Assembly: GCA_002436015.1 (NCBI GenBank)
Contig: DIXJ01000011.1
Span: 57,603-121,602 of the forward strand
Reading direction: 5' to 3'
Length of the DNA stretch: 64,000 bases
Origin: Synergistaceae bacterium UBA6083
GTDB lineage: Bacteria > Synergistota > Synergistia > Synergistales > 79-D21
The notes under the pieces are model-generated. The model was given only the letters and a program-made list of their open reading frames with translations. It was not told the DNA's origin and made no database searches. A program made the position numbers and the translations under genes. Below, piece by piece: positions 1-7,563 of the stretch; position 1 is the first letter of the stretch; each line of letters starts with the position of its first letter.

Positions 1-264
1 GACGACGATGACGATGACGACGATGACGATGACGACGATGACGACGACGGAGATAATGGGCACGGGAACGACGACGATCGTGACGACGACAGTAATCCCG
101 GACAGGGCGGCGGCGGCGGCCCCAGCGGAGGGGGTCCTGGCGGTGGAACGGGACAGGACGACAAAGACAAGGACAACAAGGGGCTCGGCAATGGTCCTGA
201 AGATGGGGACGATCCCGGTGAAAAGGGAGACGATTCGGATAACCCTGGCCAAGGGCACAAATAA
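1..264 (+). CDS. C-terminal end of an Asp/Gly-rich low-complexity protein (partial)
   Basis: Frame 1 is open from the window edge to a TAA at 262-264, giving 87 residues; the start lies outside the window. The piece opens with 16 consecutive aspartates, continues with Asp/Asn/Gly-rich stretches, a run of five glycines, a Gly/Pro/Ser patch and a mixed Asp/Lys end, finishing GQGHK. No folded domain or membrane segment is visible. Such acidic tails can bind divalent cations such as calcium or act as disordered extensions of surface or secreted proteins, but that is only inference. A terminator follows directly. The GAC/GAT repeat also leaves another frame open (a Met/Thr-rich reading), which I regard as a shadow because it lacks normal composition and runs through the terminator into archease. 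Confidence 0.6.
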   Translation, partial: DDDDDDDDDDDDDDDDGDNGHGNDDDRDDDSNPGQGGGGGPSGGGPGGGTGQDDKDKDNKGLGNGPEDGDDPGEKGDDSDNPGQGHK

Positions 265-290
265 TCGACTGACAAAAGAAGAGTCACTAC

Positions 291-316
291 AGCGGGGAGA
301 AATCCCCGCTTTTTTT
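291..316 (+). terminator. Rho-independent terminator of the Asp-rich gene
   Basis: An 8-bp perfect stem AGCGGGGA/TCCCCGCT with a GAAA loop is followed by a run of seven T. It lies 27 bases past the stop codon. Confidence 0.85.
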
Positions 317-339
317 GACTTTCGCTTCTGCGATATAAT
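311..339 (+). promoter_or_regulatory. Possible promoter of the archease-rtcB operon
   Basis: A perfect TATAAT lies at 334-339, 36 bases before the archease start. The -35 region overlaps the terminator T-run: TTTTTG gives a 16-base spacer, while the better-looking TTGACT at 315-320 is only 13 bases away. The -10 is convincing, the -35 is not. Confidence 0.4.
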
Positions 340-374
340 TAAGCAGCTAAAAGAAAAGAAGAGGAGGAAGTCCC

Positions 375-788
375 TTGCCGTGGCGTGAACTGGAGCACCC
401 TGCCGATATCCGCCTCGAGATCGAAGCCGAGAGCCTCGAGGAACTGGTGGAAGAATGTGCCAGGGGCTTTTACTGGGTTTCCGCGGGGCATTCATTCGAC
501 GGGTCGTTTTACGGAAATCCGGGGAATATCTCTATCTCGGCTGCACCTGGTGATGTGGAGGGGCTTCTTGTTTCATGGATGAACGAACTTCTTTTCAACC
601 TTGAAACGGCAAGACAGGCATTCCTCCCTGCAGAAGTCGTTATCGATTTGACGAAGGGGGTCTTGATCGTCAAGGGACAATGGGTCCCTGCCTCGGGCCA
701 GGGAAGCCGAGTCAAGGCCGTAACGTATGGGGGAGTCGAGTTTTCCACGACACCCCGCCCGAGGCTCCGAGTTATCATGGATGTGTAG
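375..788 (+). CDS. Archease, activator of the RtcB RNA ligase
   Basis: Archease makes RtcB a multiple-turnover enzyme by promoting guanylylation of its active-site histidine. The 137-residue protein has the family size and the N-terminal EHPADIRLEI signature. Asp11 and the penultimate Asp136 correspond to the two metal-binding aspartates known in archaeal archease. A TTG start at 375 is chosen because GAGGAGGAAG ends five bases upstream and because MPWRELEHPAD matches the usual N-terminus. It ends 12 bases before rtcB, so the two are almost certainly cotranscribed and form a two-gene RNA repair or ligation unit. Identification is firm; the RNA substrate in this organism cannot be read from sequence. 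Confidence 0.9.
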   Translation: MPWRELEHPADIRLEIEAESLEELVEECARGFYWVSAGHSFDGSFYGNPGNISISAAPGDVEGLLVSWMNELLFNLETARQAFLPAEVVIDLTKGVLIVKGQWVPASGQGSRVKAVTYGGVEFSTTPRPRLRVIMDV

Positions 789-800
789 GGGGCGAATCCT

Positions 801-2231
801 ATGGGTATACAGGTGGTCAGGAAGGACCCCGTTCGTTGCCTGATCCCGGAATCCGCCATGGATGGAATGCGGGTGCCGGGCCTGCTTTATGCCGACGGCC
901 GCATCCTGTCGGAGGTCAAGGATGACCCGGTCCTCCGGCAGGTCGCGAACGTCGCCTGCTTGCCCGGCATAACGGGTTATAGTTTCGCGATGCCGGACCT
1001 GCATTGGGGGTATGGTTTCCCCATCGGGGGAGTGGCGGCTTTTTCCCGGGAGGGCGGAATCGTTTCCCCCGGAGGAGTGGGTTACGACATCTCTTGCGGG
1101 GTCAGGCTTCACGTTTCCCGCTTGGAAGAGGAGGAGGTCAGCCGAGTCCTGCCCGCTTTGCTTGACGCCCTTTTTTCCTCGGTTCCTTGCGGTGTGGGTT
1201 CCGAAGGATTGACCTCCCTGAAGGGGAACCGCCTGGACGCGGTCCTGAAAGGAGGGGCGCGCTGGACGGCAAAAAACGGTTTTGGAGAGATAGCCGACCT
1301 CGACCGGATCGAGCATGGGGGATGTCTCGATGGGGCAGAACCGGAAGAGGTTTCCCAAAGAGCAAAGGAGCGGGGCAAGGGGCAACTGGGAAGCTTGGGC
1401 TCGGGCAACCATTTCCTTGAGATCCAGCGCGTCGACGAGGTGTTCGACCCGACCCTGGCCCAGTCGTTTGGCCTTGAGCCCGGCGGGATTGCGGTCATGA
1501 TCCATTGCGGCAGCAGGGGATTGGGACACCAGGTCTGCGACGATCACTTGAGAATACTTGCTCGGTCGGTATCCCGCCATGGCATCGCGATTCCCGACCG
1601 ACAACTCTGCTGCGCCCCCCTGGACTCGGGTGAGGGGAAAGCCTATTTGGGAGCGATGCAGGCCGCCGCCAACTTTGCGCTGGCGAATCGAGAGGCGATC
1701 GGTTCAAGGGTCCGGGAGGTTTTTTCCCGGTTTTTCCCGGGGGAACGGCTTGAACTTCTTTACGATGTCAGCCACAACATGGCCCTGATGGAAAGGCACA
1801 CCTACAATGGTAAGGAGGGCTTGTATTGCGTCCACCGGAAGGGAGCGACCCGGGCCCTTCCTCCGGGGCATCCTGGATTGCCTCAACTTTTCGCGAAAAC
1901 AGGGCAACCTGTCATCATTCCCGGCAGCATGGGAACGGCAAGTTATGTCCTCGCCGGGGCCAAGGGTTCTACTGAGTGTTTCTGCTCGACCTGCCACGGA
2001 GCCGGAAGGGTCATGAGCCGAAGTGCGGCGCTGAAATCCGCCGATGCAGGAAGCGTTGCGGCCAGGCTAAAGGAAAAGGGAATCCTGGTTCGCGCAGGGG
2101 ACTTGAGAACCCTGGGAGAAGAAGCTCCCGAAGCTTACAAGGACGTGGATGTCGTTGTCGATGTCGTGGAAAGGGCGGGATTAAGCCGGAAAGTCGCCCG
2201 CCTGAGGCCCCTGGCGGTCATCAAGGGGTGA
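801..2231 (+). CDS. rtcB: RtcB RNA ligase (3'-phosphate/5'-OH, GTP-dependent)
   Basis: RtcB joins RNA 2',3'-cyclic phosphate or 3'-phosphate ends to 5'-OH ends using GTP and Mn2+. The 476-residue protein carries the family motifs in order: GGVGYDISCGV (Asp96 and Cys99, metal ligands), GSLGSGNHFLE (His204), HCGSRG (His235), DVSHN (His325) and CHGAGR, whose His399 is the predicted guanylylated nucleophile equivalent to His404 of the Pyrococcus enzyme. All metal and nucleotide residues appear intact, so it should be active. It starts with ATG just after archease; the pair probably repairs RNAs broken by ribotoxins or processes tRNA or rRNA ends. No RtcA cyclase or RtcR regulator is nearby. Confidence 0.95.
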   Translation: MGIQVVRKDPVRCLIPESAMDGMRVPGLLYADGRILSEVKDDPVLRQVANVACLPGITGYSFAMPDLHWGYGFPIGGVAAFSREGGIVSPGGVGYDISCGVRLHVSRLEEEEVSRVLPALLDALFSSVPCGVGSEGLTSLKGNRLDAVLKGGARWTAKNGFGEIADLDRIEHGGCLDGAEPEEVSQRAKERGKGQLGSLGSGNHFLEIQRVDEVFDPTLAQSFGLEPGGIAVMIHCGSRGLGHQVCDDHLRILARSVSRHGIAIPDRQLCCAPLDSGEGKAYLGAMQAAANFALANREAIGSRVREVFSRFFPGERLELLYDVSHNMALMERHTYNGKEGLYCVHRKGATRALPPGHPGLPQLFAKTGQPVIIPGSMGTASYVLAGAKGSTECFCSTCHGAGRVMSRSAALKSADAGSVAARLKEKGILVRAGDLRTLGEEAPEAYKDVDVVVDVVERAGLSRKVARLRPLAVIKG

Positions 2232-2245
2232 AACGGTAAAAGGAA

Positions 2246-2285
2246 AAAGCGGGAGGCAGGCCACTGGGGACCCTCCTCCCGCTTT
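2246..2285. terminator. Bidirectional terminator between rtcB and the amino-acid ABC operon
   Basis: AAAGCGGGAGG at 2246-2256 pairs with CCTCCCGCTTT at 2275-2285 (11 bp, 18-base loop), flanked by A-rich sequence on the left and TTTATTT on the right. It can end both the plus-strand rtcB transcript and the minus-strand transporter transcript. Confidence 0.75.
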
Positions 2286-2297
2286 ATTTCATGAGCC

Positions 2298-3860
2298 CTA
2301 AAGGACGCCGTCCTTCGAGGCGATCAGCTCTTCCGTCGATTCATTTTCGATACGGGCCATGTTCCCCACCTTTGCCAGGCGCCCTTCCGCCCATCGTGCG
2401 AGCCGCACGAAGGGGAGACCGAGCAGCAGGTAGATGACGGCGACGATGATTCCCGTGCCAAAGTAATCGTAGTAGGTCGTGGCAAGCTGTCCATAGGCCT
2501 TGGTCAGGTCCACCATCGTGATGACCGAGACGAGCGAAGAGTCTTTGAGGAGGGAGATGAAATCGTTCGTCACGGGGGGAAGGACCAGGCGAAAAGCCTG
2601 GGGGATGACAACATGGCGGAGTGCTTGCCAGCGAGTCATCGCCAGGGCGAGGGCTCCTTCCATCTGGGCCTTGGGGACGGAAATGAGCCCGGCCCGGTAG
2701 TTTTCCGCTTCGTAAGCCGCGTAATTCAGGCCCAGGCCAACCGCGCCCGCCACGAAGGGGGATAACTTGATGCCAATGTTCGGCAACCCGTAGAAGATAA
2801 AGAAGAGCTGGATCAGGACCGGTGTTCCCCGGATCGTTTCAATGTAGGCGACGGCCATCCTGGAGAGGAAGGAAGGGCCGAAGACCCTCGCGACGGCAAG
2901 GACAAATCCAAAGGCCATGGCCAGGATCATCGCCACGATGGAGACCTTCATGGTCGTGACGGCGGCCCTGCCCAAGACGGGCATGAAACTAACATAGCGC
3001 TTCATCCGGTCCTGGAAGGTGAATTCCGGTTTTTGAAGTTCTGCCCATTCGTTGAACATGACGGCGTCGACCGTACGGGGACTGTAATCGTTGAACTCCT
3101 TGGCCATCATCGGGCTCCAGAGGTTCCACCGGTCGTAGATGCGGCGGAGTTCCCCGCTGTCCCGCAGGGCGACGAGGGCGCCGTTGATGTCCTTCAGGAG
3201 TTCCTTGTCTTCCTTTCTCACGGCGATGCCGTATTCCATCCGGCCGATCTCAGGTCCCACGAACTTGATGTCGGGGTTGAAGCCGGCGTAGAAAACGGCG
3301 ATGGGGGCGTCGAAGAGCGTAGCGTCTAGGCGGCCGTTCGCAAGGTCGCTGTAGGCGTTGATCTCGTCCTCGTAGGTTCGGACTTCGATCCCTCCGAATT
3401 CTTCGAGAACCTGCTGCGAGTAGGCTTGCTTCAGGGTTCCGACGACCTTGCCGCGGCAGTCTTCGAGGCTCTCGATCGTCTTGTTGTCCCGCCGGACGGC
3501 CAGCTGCAGGAATGTGGCGTAATAGGGGATGGAAAAATTGACTTCCTGCTTGTGCTCAGGGGTGATTTCCAACCCGTCCAGGGTGACGTCGTAAAGCTTT
3601 CGCTGGAGGCCGGGAATCAGGTTGTCCCAGCCGTTCTGCACGAAAACGGGCTTGCGTCCCAGTTTCTTGGCGATGGCCTCGATCATTTCGACCTCGTAAC
3701 CGATGACCCGGGTGGTGTCCTTGGGGTCCTGGAACATGTAGGGAGCGCCGCCCTCGGTATCGCCGCCCCAACGGAGTTCGTTCTGTTCGGCGAGCGCCAC
3801 TGGCGCGAATGCAAAGGCCAGGGCCAGGACGAGTCCCAGTATCGTCAATGTCCTTCTCAT
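2298..3860 (-). CDS. Polar amino-acid ABC transporter, substrate-binding protein fused to permease
   Basis: A 520-residue fusion of two importer parts. Residues 1-24 form a signal peptide ending in ALA; about 28-250 are a family-3 periplasmic binding protein (GYEVEMIEAIAKKLG, WDNLIPGLQRKLYDV, the DAP segment of lobe 2); about 295-490 are a HisM/GlnP-type permease with several membrane helices, the ETIRGTPVLIQLFF segment and the EAA loop near 395-425. The fusion tethers one binding protein to each permease subunit, as known for GlnPQ of Gram-positive bacteria. The start overlaps the upstream ATPase gene by 4 bases, so both are translated together. The substrate is probably a polar amino acid or related cation; the sequence does not say which. 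Confidence 0.9.
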   Translation of the reverse strand: MRRTLTILGLVLALAFAFAPVALAEQNELRWGGDTEGGAPYMFQDPKDTTRVIGYEVEMIEAIAKKLGRKPVFVQNGWDNLIPGLQRKLYDVTLDGLEITPEHKQEVNFSIPYYATFLQLAVRRDNKTIESLEDCRGKVVGTLKQAYSQQVLEEFGGIEVRTYEDEINAYSDLANGRLDATLFDAPIAVFYAGFNPDIKFVGPEIGRMEYGIAVRKEDKELLKDINGALVALRDSGELRRIYDRWNLWSPMMAKEFNDYSPRTVDAVMFNEWAELQKPEFTFQDRMKRYVSFMPVLGRAAVTTMKVSIVAMILAMAFGFVLAVARVFGPSFLSRMAVAYIETIRGTPVLIQLFFIFYGLPNIGIKLSPFVAGAVGLGLNYAAYEAENYRAGLISVPKAQMEGALALAMTRWQALRHVVIPQAFRLVLPPVTNDFISLLKDSSLVSVITMVDLTKAYGQLATTYYDYFGTGIIVAVIYLLLGLPFVRLARWAEGRLAKVGNMARIENESTEELIASKDGVL

Positions 3861-4642
3861 AGGGCATCCCCCTCGAAGTGCCTCAGGAATTCCCGCGTCC
3901 GTTCGTTCTTCGGGTTGGAGAAGAGGATGTCTCCGTCGTCGACCTCCACGATTTCCCCCTTGTCCATGAAGACGATATAGTCGGAGGCCTTGCGGGCGAA
4001 ACGCATTTCGTGGGTGACGACGATCTGGGTCATGCCCTCCGCATCGAGGTCTCGCATGACCTGGAGGACTTCCTTGACCAGCTCCGGGTCGAGGGCTGAA
4101 GTGGGTTCGTCGTAAAGCATGACCTTGGGATTCATGGCCAGGGCACGTGCAATGGCTGCGCGTTGCTTCTGGCCTCCCGAAAGGGTTGCGGGGTCGCGGT
4201 GAATGCAGTCTTCAAGCCCAACTTTTTTCAGTAGACGGACGGCGTTTTCCTCGGCCTGTTCCCGGCTTTCCTTCTTGACGACCATGGGGGCAAGCATGAT
4301 GTTTTCAAGGACGGACTTGTGGGGAAAGAGATTGAAGATCTGGAAGACCAGTCCCACTTCCTGCCGAAGCAGGTGGGCCTTGTCGAGGAGGTCGTCGGTG
4401 ATGGTTTCGCCTGGCCCATTTCTGGACACGGTGACACCGGCGATCGAAATCGTACCGGAATCGAGAATTTCGAGGCAGTTCAGGCAACGGAGAAACGTGG
4501 ACTTGCCACAGCCAGAGGGACCGATGACGGAAACCAGGTCTCCTTCGCGGATGGAGATGCTGATGTGATTCAACACCTCTCCCTGTTCAAAACTCTTGCA
4601 GAGATTATCGACGACGATCAAGGGCTGGTTCGCTTGGGCCAC
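3857..4642 (-). CDS. Polar amino-acid ABC transporter ATP-binding protein (GlnQ-like)
   Basis: The 261-residue ATPase drives the fused binding protein-permease encoded just downstream. Walker A GPSGCGKS is at residues 41-48, the signature LSGGQKQR follows in the second half, then Walker B with the LYDEPTSALDP segment and the switch histidine in VVTHEM. Family length is about 240-260, so it is complete. It is the first gene of a two-gene minus-strand operon with a good promoter at 4679-4707 and overlaps the next gene by 4 bases. The C-terminal FSNPKNERTREFLR is typical of the GlnQ/HisP class. Substrate specificity is not encoded here. Confidence 0.93.
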   Translation of the reverse strand: MAQANQPLIVVDNLCKSFEQGEVLNHISISIREGDLVSVIGPSGCGKSTFLRCLNCLEILDSGTISIAGVTVSRNGPGETITDDLLDKAHLLRQEVGLVFQIFNLFPHKSVLENIMLAPMVVKKESREQAEENAVRLLKKVGLEDCIHRDPATLSGGQKQRAAIARALAMNPKVMLYDEPTSALDPELVKEVLQVMRDLDAEGMTQIVVTHEMRFARKASDYIVFMDKGEIVEVDDGDILFSNPKNERTREFLRHFEGDAL

Positions 4643-4678
4643 CCCTTATCTCCCCCCTTTCTTTTCACGTGCACGGGT

Positions 4679-4707
4679 ATTATGGGATAGCCGGGGCCAA
4701 TTGACAA
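4679..4707 (-). promoter_or_regulatory. Sigma-70 promoter of the amino-acid ABC operon
   Basis: Read on the minus strand: TTGTCA (4707-4702), 17-base spacer, CATAAT (4684-4679). The start of transcription would fall about 30 bases before the ATG at 4642. The -35 box lies immediately downstream of the mntP stop codon. Confidence 0.75.
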
Positions 4708-4713
4708 GGAGGA

Positions 4714-5277
4714 CTATTTCGAAAGGTGGTCGAACAGGATCTTCAGCCCGATCCCGACCAGGACAATCCCCCCCAGCACTTCCATTCGCTTGCCGAGGAA
4801 ACGGCCGATCTGCCTCCCGCCGACCATGCCGACCCAGCAGAGAGCAAATGTAGTGGAACCTATGATGGCGGCGGTGCTCCAGACATTCAATCGCATGGCT
4901 GCAAAGCTGAAACCCACGGCCATGGCGTCGATGCTTGTGCCGACCGCCAGGGTCAGCAAGGGCCAACCCGAGGTGGGATCCGAGCGGGTGTCGCATTCAT
5001 CCGCTGGCCGGAGTCCGTCGAGCATCATTTTCCCCCCGATGAACCCCAGCAGGGCGAAGGCAATCCAGTGATCGAAGGGAGCGATCCACTTGGACGCAAG
5101 GCTTGCCATCACCCAGCCCAAAAGTGGCATGAGGGCCTGGAAAAAGCCGAAGGTCCCGGCGACGCGGCAAATCTGGCGCATCGAAAGGGAGGGGACACAG
5201 AAAGGCAGGGCAACGGAAACGGCGAAGGCGTCCATGGAAAGGCTGAGTCCAAGGAATAACGGGAAAAACGGGTTCAT
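4714..5277 (-). CDS. mntP: Manganese efflux pump MntP
   Basis: MntP exports Mn2+ across the inner membrane and protects against manganese excess. The 187-residue protein has about six membrane helices arranged as two repeats, each with the family Asp-containing helix: LSLSMDAFAVSV near the N-terminus and GTSIDAMAVGFSF in the second half. The start at 5277 (MNPFFPLFLG) is preferred; a longer open reading extends upstream but runs through the leader RNA and lacks family-like sequence. A yybP-ykoY-type manganese riboswitch occupies the 5' leader, which independently supports both the identity and the metal. It is transcribed alone on the minus strand. Confidence 0.93.
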   Translation of the reverse strand: MNPFFPLFLGLSLSMDAFAVSVALPFCVPSLSMRQICRVAGTFGFFQALMPLLGWVMASLASKWIAPFDHWIAFALLGFIGGKMMLDGLRPADECDTRSDPTSGWPLLTLAVGTSIDAMAVGFSFAAMRLNVWSTAAIIGSTTFALCWVGMVGGRQIGRFLGKRMEVLGGIVLVGIGLKILFDHLSK

Positions 5278-5299
5278 GAGCATCCCTCCAGAATAAAAA

Positions 5300-5418
5300 C
5301 GAGACCTTCGGCAAGGGCTCTCCTCGCCAAAAGTCTCGCTAATCGACCCGGATCTGGTCAACGGCCGCACCAGGCGCACTGGCGCCAGTCTGTTGATACG
5401 GCCTTTCTAGCTACTCCC
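5300..5418 (-). promoter_or_regulatory. yybP-ykoY (manganese) riboswitch
   Basis: The minus-strand leader of mntP starts with GGGAGTAGC (5418-5410), the conserved 5' element of this riboswitch class. It then shows a GC-rich arm (ACTGGCGCCAGT) and ends with a hairpin that begins GCGAGACTTT and closes with GGTCTCG, resembling the class's 3' arm. Gene context is decisive: mntP is a classical target. Known members sense Mn2+ and switch expression on. No separate T-rich terminator is obvious before the ATG, so control may act on translation. I matched it by eye, not with a covariance model. Confidence 0.8.
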
Positions 5419-5432
5419 TCTTGAGCGTTTTC

Positions 5433-5461
5433 ATCCTAGGACAAGAGGTTCGGCTGGTCAA
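5433..5461 (-). promoter_or_regulatory. Promoter of the riboswitch-mntP transcript
   Basis: On the minus strand TTGACC (5461-5456), 17-base spacer, TAGGAT (5438-5433). Transcription would begin about 10 bases before the conserved GGGAGTAGC of the riboswitch. Confidence 0.65.
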
Positions 5462-5479
5462 GCCCCTCTTAGGCCTTGC

Positions 5480-5508
5480 TTGCGGAGGTCCTGCGGAAAA
5501 GATATCCT
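5480..5508 (+). promoter_or_regulatory. Promoter of the remnant-ygiQ-msrA transcript
   Basis: TTGCGG (5480-5485), 17-base spacer, TATCCT (5503-5508), 29 bases before the ATG at 5538. Divergent from the mntP promoter. Confidence 0.45.
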
Positions 5509-5537
5509 GATAAAGTGAAAGAAGGAGGAAGCCAATC

Positions 5538-5674
5538 ATGTTTATCGAATCAGCCAATATCGTTTTCTCGGGGTTTTATGATGTAGCGGAAGTGATCCGC
5601 CTCGACATGCGGAGATCCTGGAATGGATCATCATCATCCTGATCGCCGTAGAAGTCGTGAGGATTTTCATATGA
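5538..5674 (+). pseudogene. Frameshifted remnant resembling the C-terminus of an RMND1/YagE (DUF155) protein
   Basis: An ATG at 5538 with a strong AAGGAGG nine bases upstream opens a reading MFIESANIVFSGFYDVAEVI... that stops at 5642. In a second frame, overlapping the first, the sequence RHAEILEWIIIILIAVEVV runs to a TGA at 5672-5674. The LEW-IIII-LI-IEV pattern is the hallmark C-terminal membrane helix of the RMND1/Rmd1/YagE family. Joining the two frames near 5605 would give a protein of about 45 residues with one membrane helix. The second frame overlaps the ygiQ ATG as ATGA, the usual coupling in this genome, suggesting it was once a real gene end. It may be a deletion remnant with one indel, an assembly error, or a shifted small gene. 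Confidence 0.4.
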
Positions 5675-7563
5675 ACAGGTCAACGAGGCGCGAAGATTTT
5701 CTTCCGGTTTCCAGGAAAGACATGGAGGAGCGGGGTTGGGACGAGCTCGATTTCCTGGTGGTCAGCGGGGATGCTTACGTGGACCACCCCAGTTTCGGGC
5801 ACGCGATCATCGCAAGGGTGCTCGAAAGGGAAGGGTATCGCGTCGGGATCCTTGCCCAACCGGAGTACCATTCCCCCGAGGCCTTCCTGGCGCTGGGGCG
5901 CCCCCGCTTGGGGGTACTTGTTTCAGCCGGCAACCTGGATTCGATGCTGAACACCTTCACGGCTGCGAAAAAGCGCCGGCACACGGACAGCTATTCTCCA
6001 GGGAATCGTTCCGGCCTCAGGCCGGAACGGGCGACCATCGCCTATTGCAACCGCATTCGCCAGGCGATGGGCAACATCCCCATCGTGATCGGGGGCATCG
6101 AGGCGAGCCTGCGGAGGTTTGCCCACTACGATTACTGGGACGATGCCGTCCGCCGGTCCATCCTCGTGGACAGCGGGGCGGACCTCCTTGTTTTCGGCAT
6201 GGGCGAGCTGCAGGTCGTGGAGATTGCCCGCCAGCTTGCCCTTGGGATCCACCCCAGGGACATAAGGGATGTGGCGGGGTCTTGCTGGCTCGCTTCGGAA
6301 AGGGACGAGGTTTGGACAGAGTGCCTGGAACTGCCTTCCCTCGAATCGGTCCTGTCCTCGAAGGAGGCCTTTGCCGAAGCCTTCCGGCTTTTCTACCTCG
6401 AGCAGGATCCGGTGAGGGGAAAAACGCTGCTGCAAGCCCATGGTTCCCGATGGGTTGTCCAGAATCCCCCGGCGCGGCCACTGACGATCTCTGAGCTTGA
6501 CGCGGTCTACGACCTGCCCTATGCCCGCACTTTCCATCCCGATTACGAGCCCGAAGGAGGCGTCCCCGCAATCCAGGAGGTCCAGTTCAGCCTGGTTAGC
6601 CATCGCGGCTGCTTTGGGGCCTGCAGCTTCTGCGCGATCACCTCGCACCAGGGGAGGATCATCCAATCCCGGAGCAAGGAATCCCTGCTGAAGGAAGCGA
6701 CCCTGCTGGCAAGGATGCCCAACTTCAAGGGGTACATTCATGATGTCGGGGGACCGACGGCAAACTTCCGCCATCCTTCCTGTGCCGACCAGGTCGAACG
6801 CGGTACCTGCCGAGGTCGCGATTGCCTGGGGTCCAGCCCATGCCCGAAACTCGACACCGATCATTCCGAGTACCTCGATCTCCTGAGGGCTATCCGTGGA
6901 TTGCCGGGGATCAAGAAGGTCTTTGTCCGTTCGGGAATACGCTACGACTACCTGCTGGAGGGAGGGGCGGAACCCTTCCTTTCGGAGCTTTGCGAGCACC
7001 ATGTCAGCGGCCAGTTGAAAGTTGCTCCCGAGCATGTTTCGCAGAAGGTGACCGATCTCATGGGCAAGAGCGGCAAGGATGCCTACCTCGAGTTCGTGGA
7101 AGCTTACGGGAGGGCAAACCGCAAGCTTGGGAAAGAGCAGTACCTGGTTCCCTATTTTATGTCGAGCCACCCCGGGGCAGGTCTCAGGGAAGCCATCGAA
7201 CTGGCGGAGTTTTTGCGGGACACCGGCACCCATCCGGAGCAGGTCCAGGACTTCATTCCGACTCCCGGGACGCTGTCGACCTGCATGTATTACACCGGAA
7301 TTCACCCGCTAACCGGTGAGAAGGTGTACGTGGCAAAAACCGCGCACGAGAAGAGGCTCCAGCGGGCTCTCCTGCAATACCGGGATCCGAAGAATGCAGA
7401 TCTCGTGAGGGAGGCTCTTCTCCGGGCCGGGCGCCCGGACCTGGTCGGCCTGGGGCCGCGCTGCCTCGTCCGTCCCGCGGGAGTTCACCCGGGAGGGGCA
7501 GCAGGGAAGAGAGTCTTCGGCCGTAAGGGAGGGGAAGGGAATGACAATCGAAAGAAAAAGTGA
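5671..7563 (+). CDS. YgiQ-family radical SAM protein (UPF0313)
   Basis: A 630-residue protein of the YgiQ family, whose reaction is still unknown. It has the family N-terminus (FLPVSRKDMEERGWDELDFLVVSGDAYVDHP in outline), a GGIEASLRRFAHYDYWDD segment, and the radical SAM cluster motif CFGACSFC (CX3CX2C) about halfway, followed by the ITSHQGR segment and a C-terminal domain with the HPGA and QDFIPTPGTLSTCMYYTG motifs. The start at 5671 is chosen because it overlaps the preceding stop as ATGA and matches the family N-terminus. Its last 23 bases overlap the start of the msrA gene. Length and all cluster cysteines are intact. Confidence 0.9.
   Translation: MNRSTRREDFLPVSRKDMEERGWDELDFLVVSGDAYVDHPSFGHAIIARVLEREGYRVGILAQPEYHSPEAFLALGRPRLGVLVSAGNLDSMLNTFTAAKKRRHTDSYSPGNRSGLRPERATIAYCNRIRQAMGNIPIVIGGIEASLRRFAHYDYWDDAVRRSILVDSGADLLVFGMGELQVVEIARQLALGIHPRDIRDVAGSCWLASERDEVWTECLELPSLESVLSSKEAFAEAFRLFYLEQDPVRGKTLLQAHGSRWVVQNPPARPLTISELDAVYDLPYARTFHPDYEPEGGVPAIQEVQFSLVSHRGCFGACSFCAITSHQGRIIQSRSKESLLKEATLLARMPNFKGYIHDVGGPTANFRHPSCADQVERGTCRGRDCLGSSPCPKLDTDHSEYLDLLRAIRGLPGIKKVFVRSGIRYDYLLEGGAEPFLSELCEHHVSGQLKVAPEHVSQKVTDLMGKSGKDAYLEFVEAYGRANRKLGKEQYLVPYFMSSHPGAGLREAIELAEFLRDTGTHPEQVQDFIPTPGTLSTCMYYTGIHPLTGEKVYVAKTAHEKRLQRALLQYRDPKNADLVREALLRAGRPDLVGLGPRCLVRPAGVHPGGAAGKRVFGRKGGEGNDNRKKK

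Noticed and set aside
8..388. A Met/Thr-rich open reading in a second frame over the GAC/GAT repeat
   Set aside because: It is a shadow of the repeat, runs through the terminator at 291-316 and overlaps archease; frame 1 gives a sensible Asp/Gly-rich tail with a stop right before the terminator.
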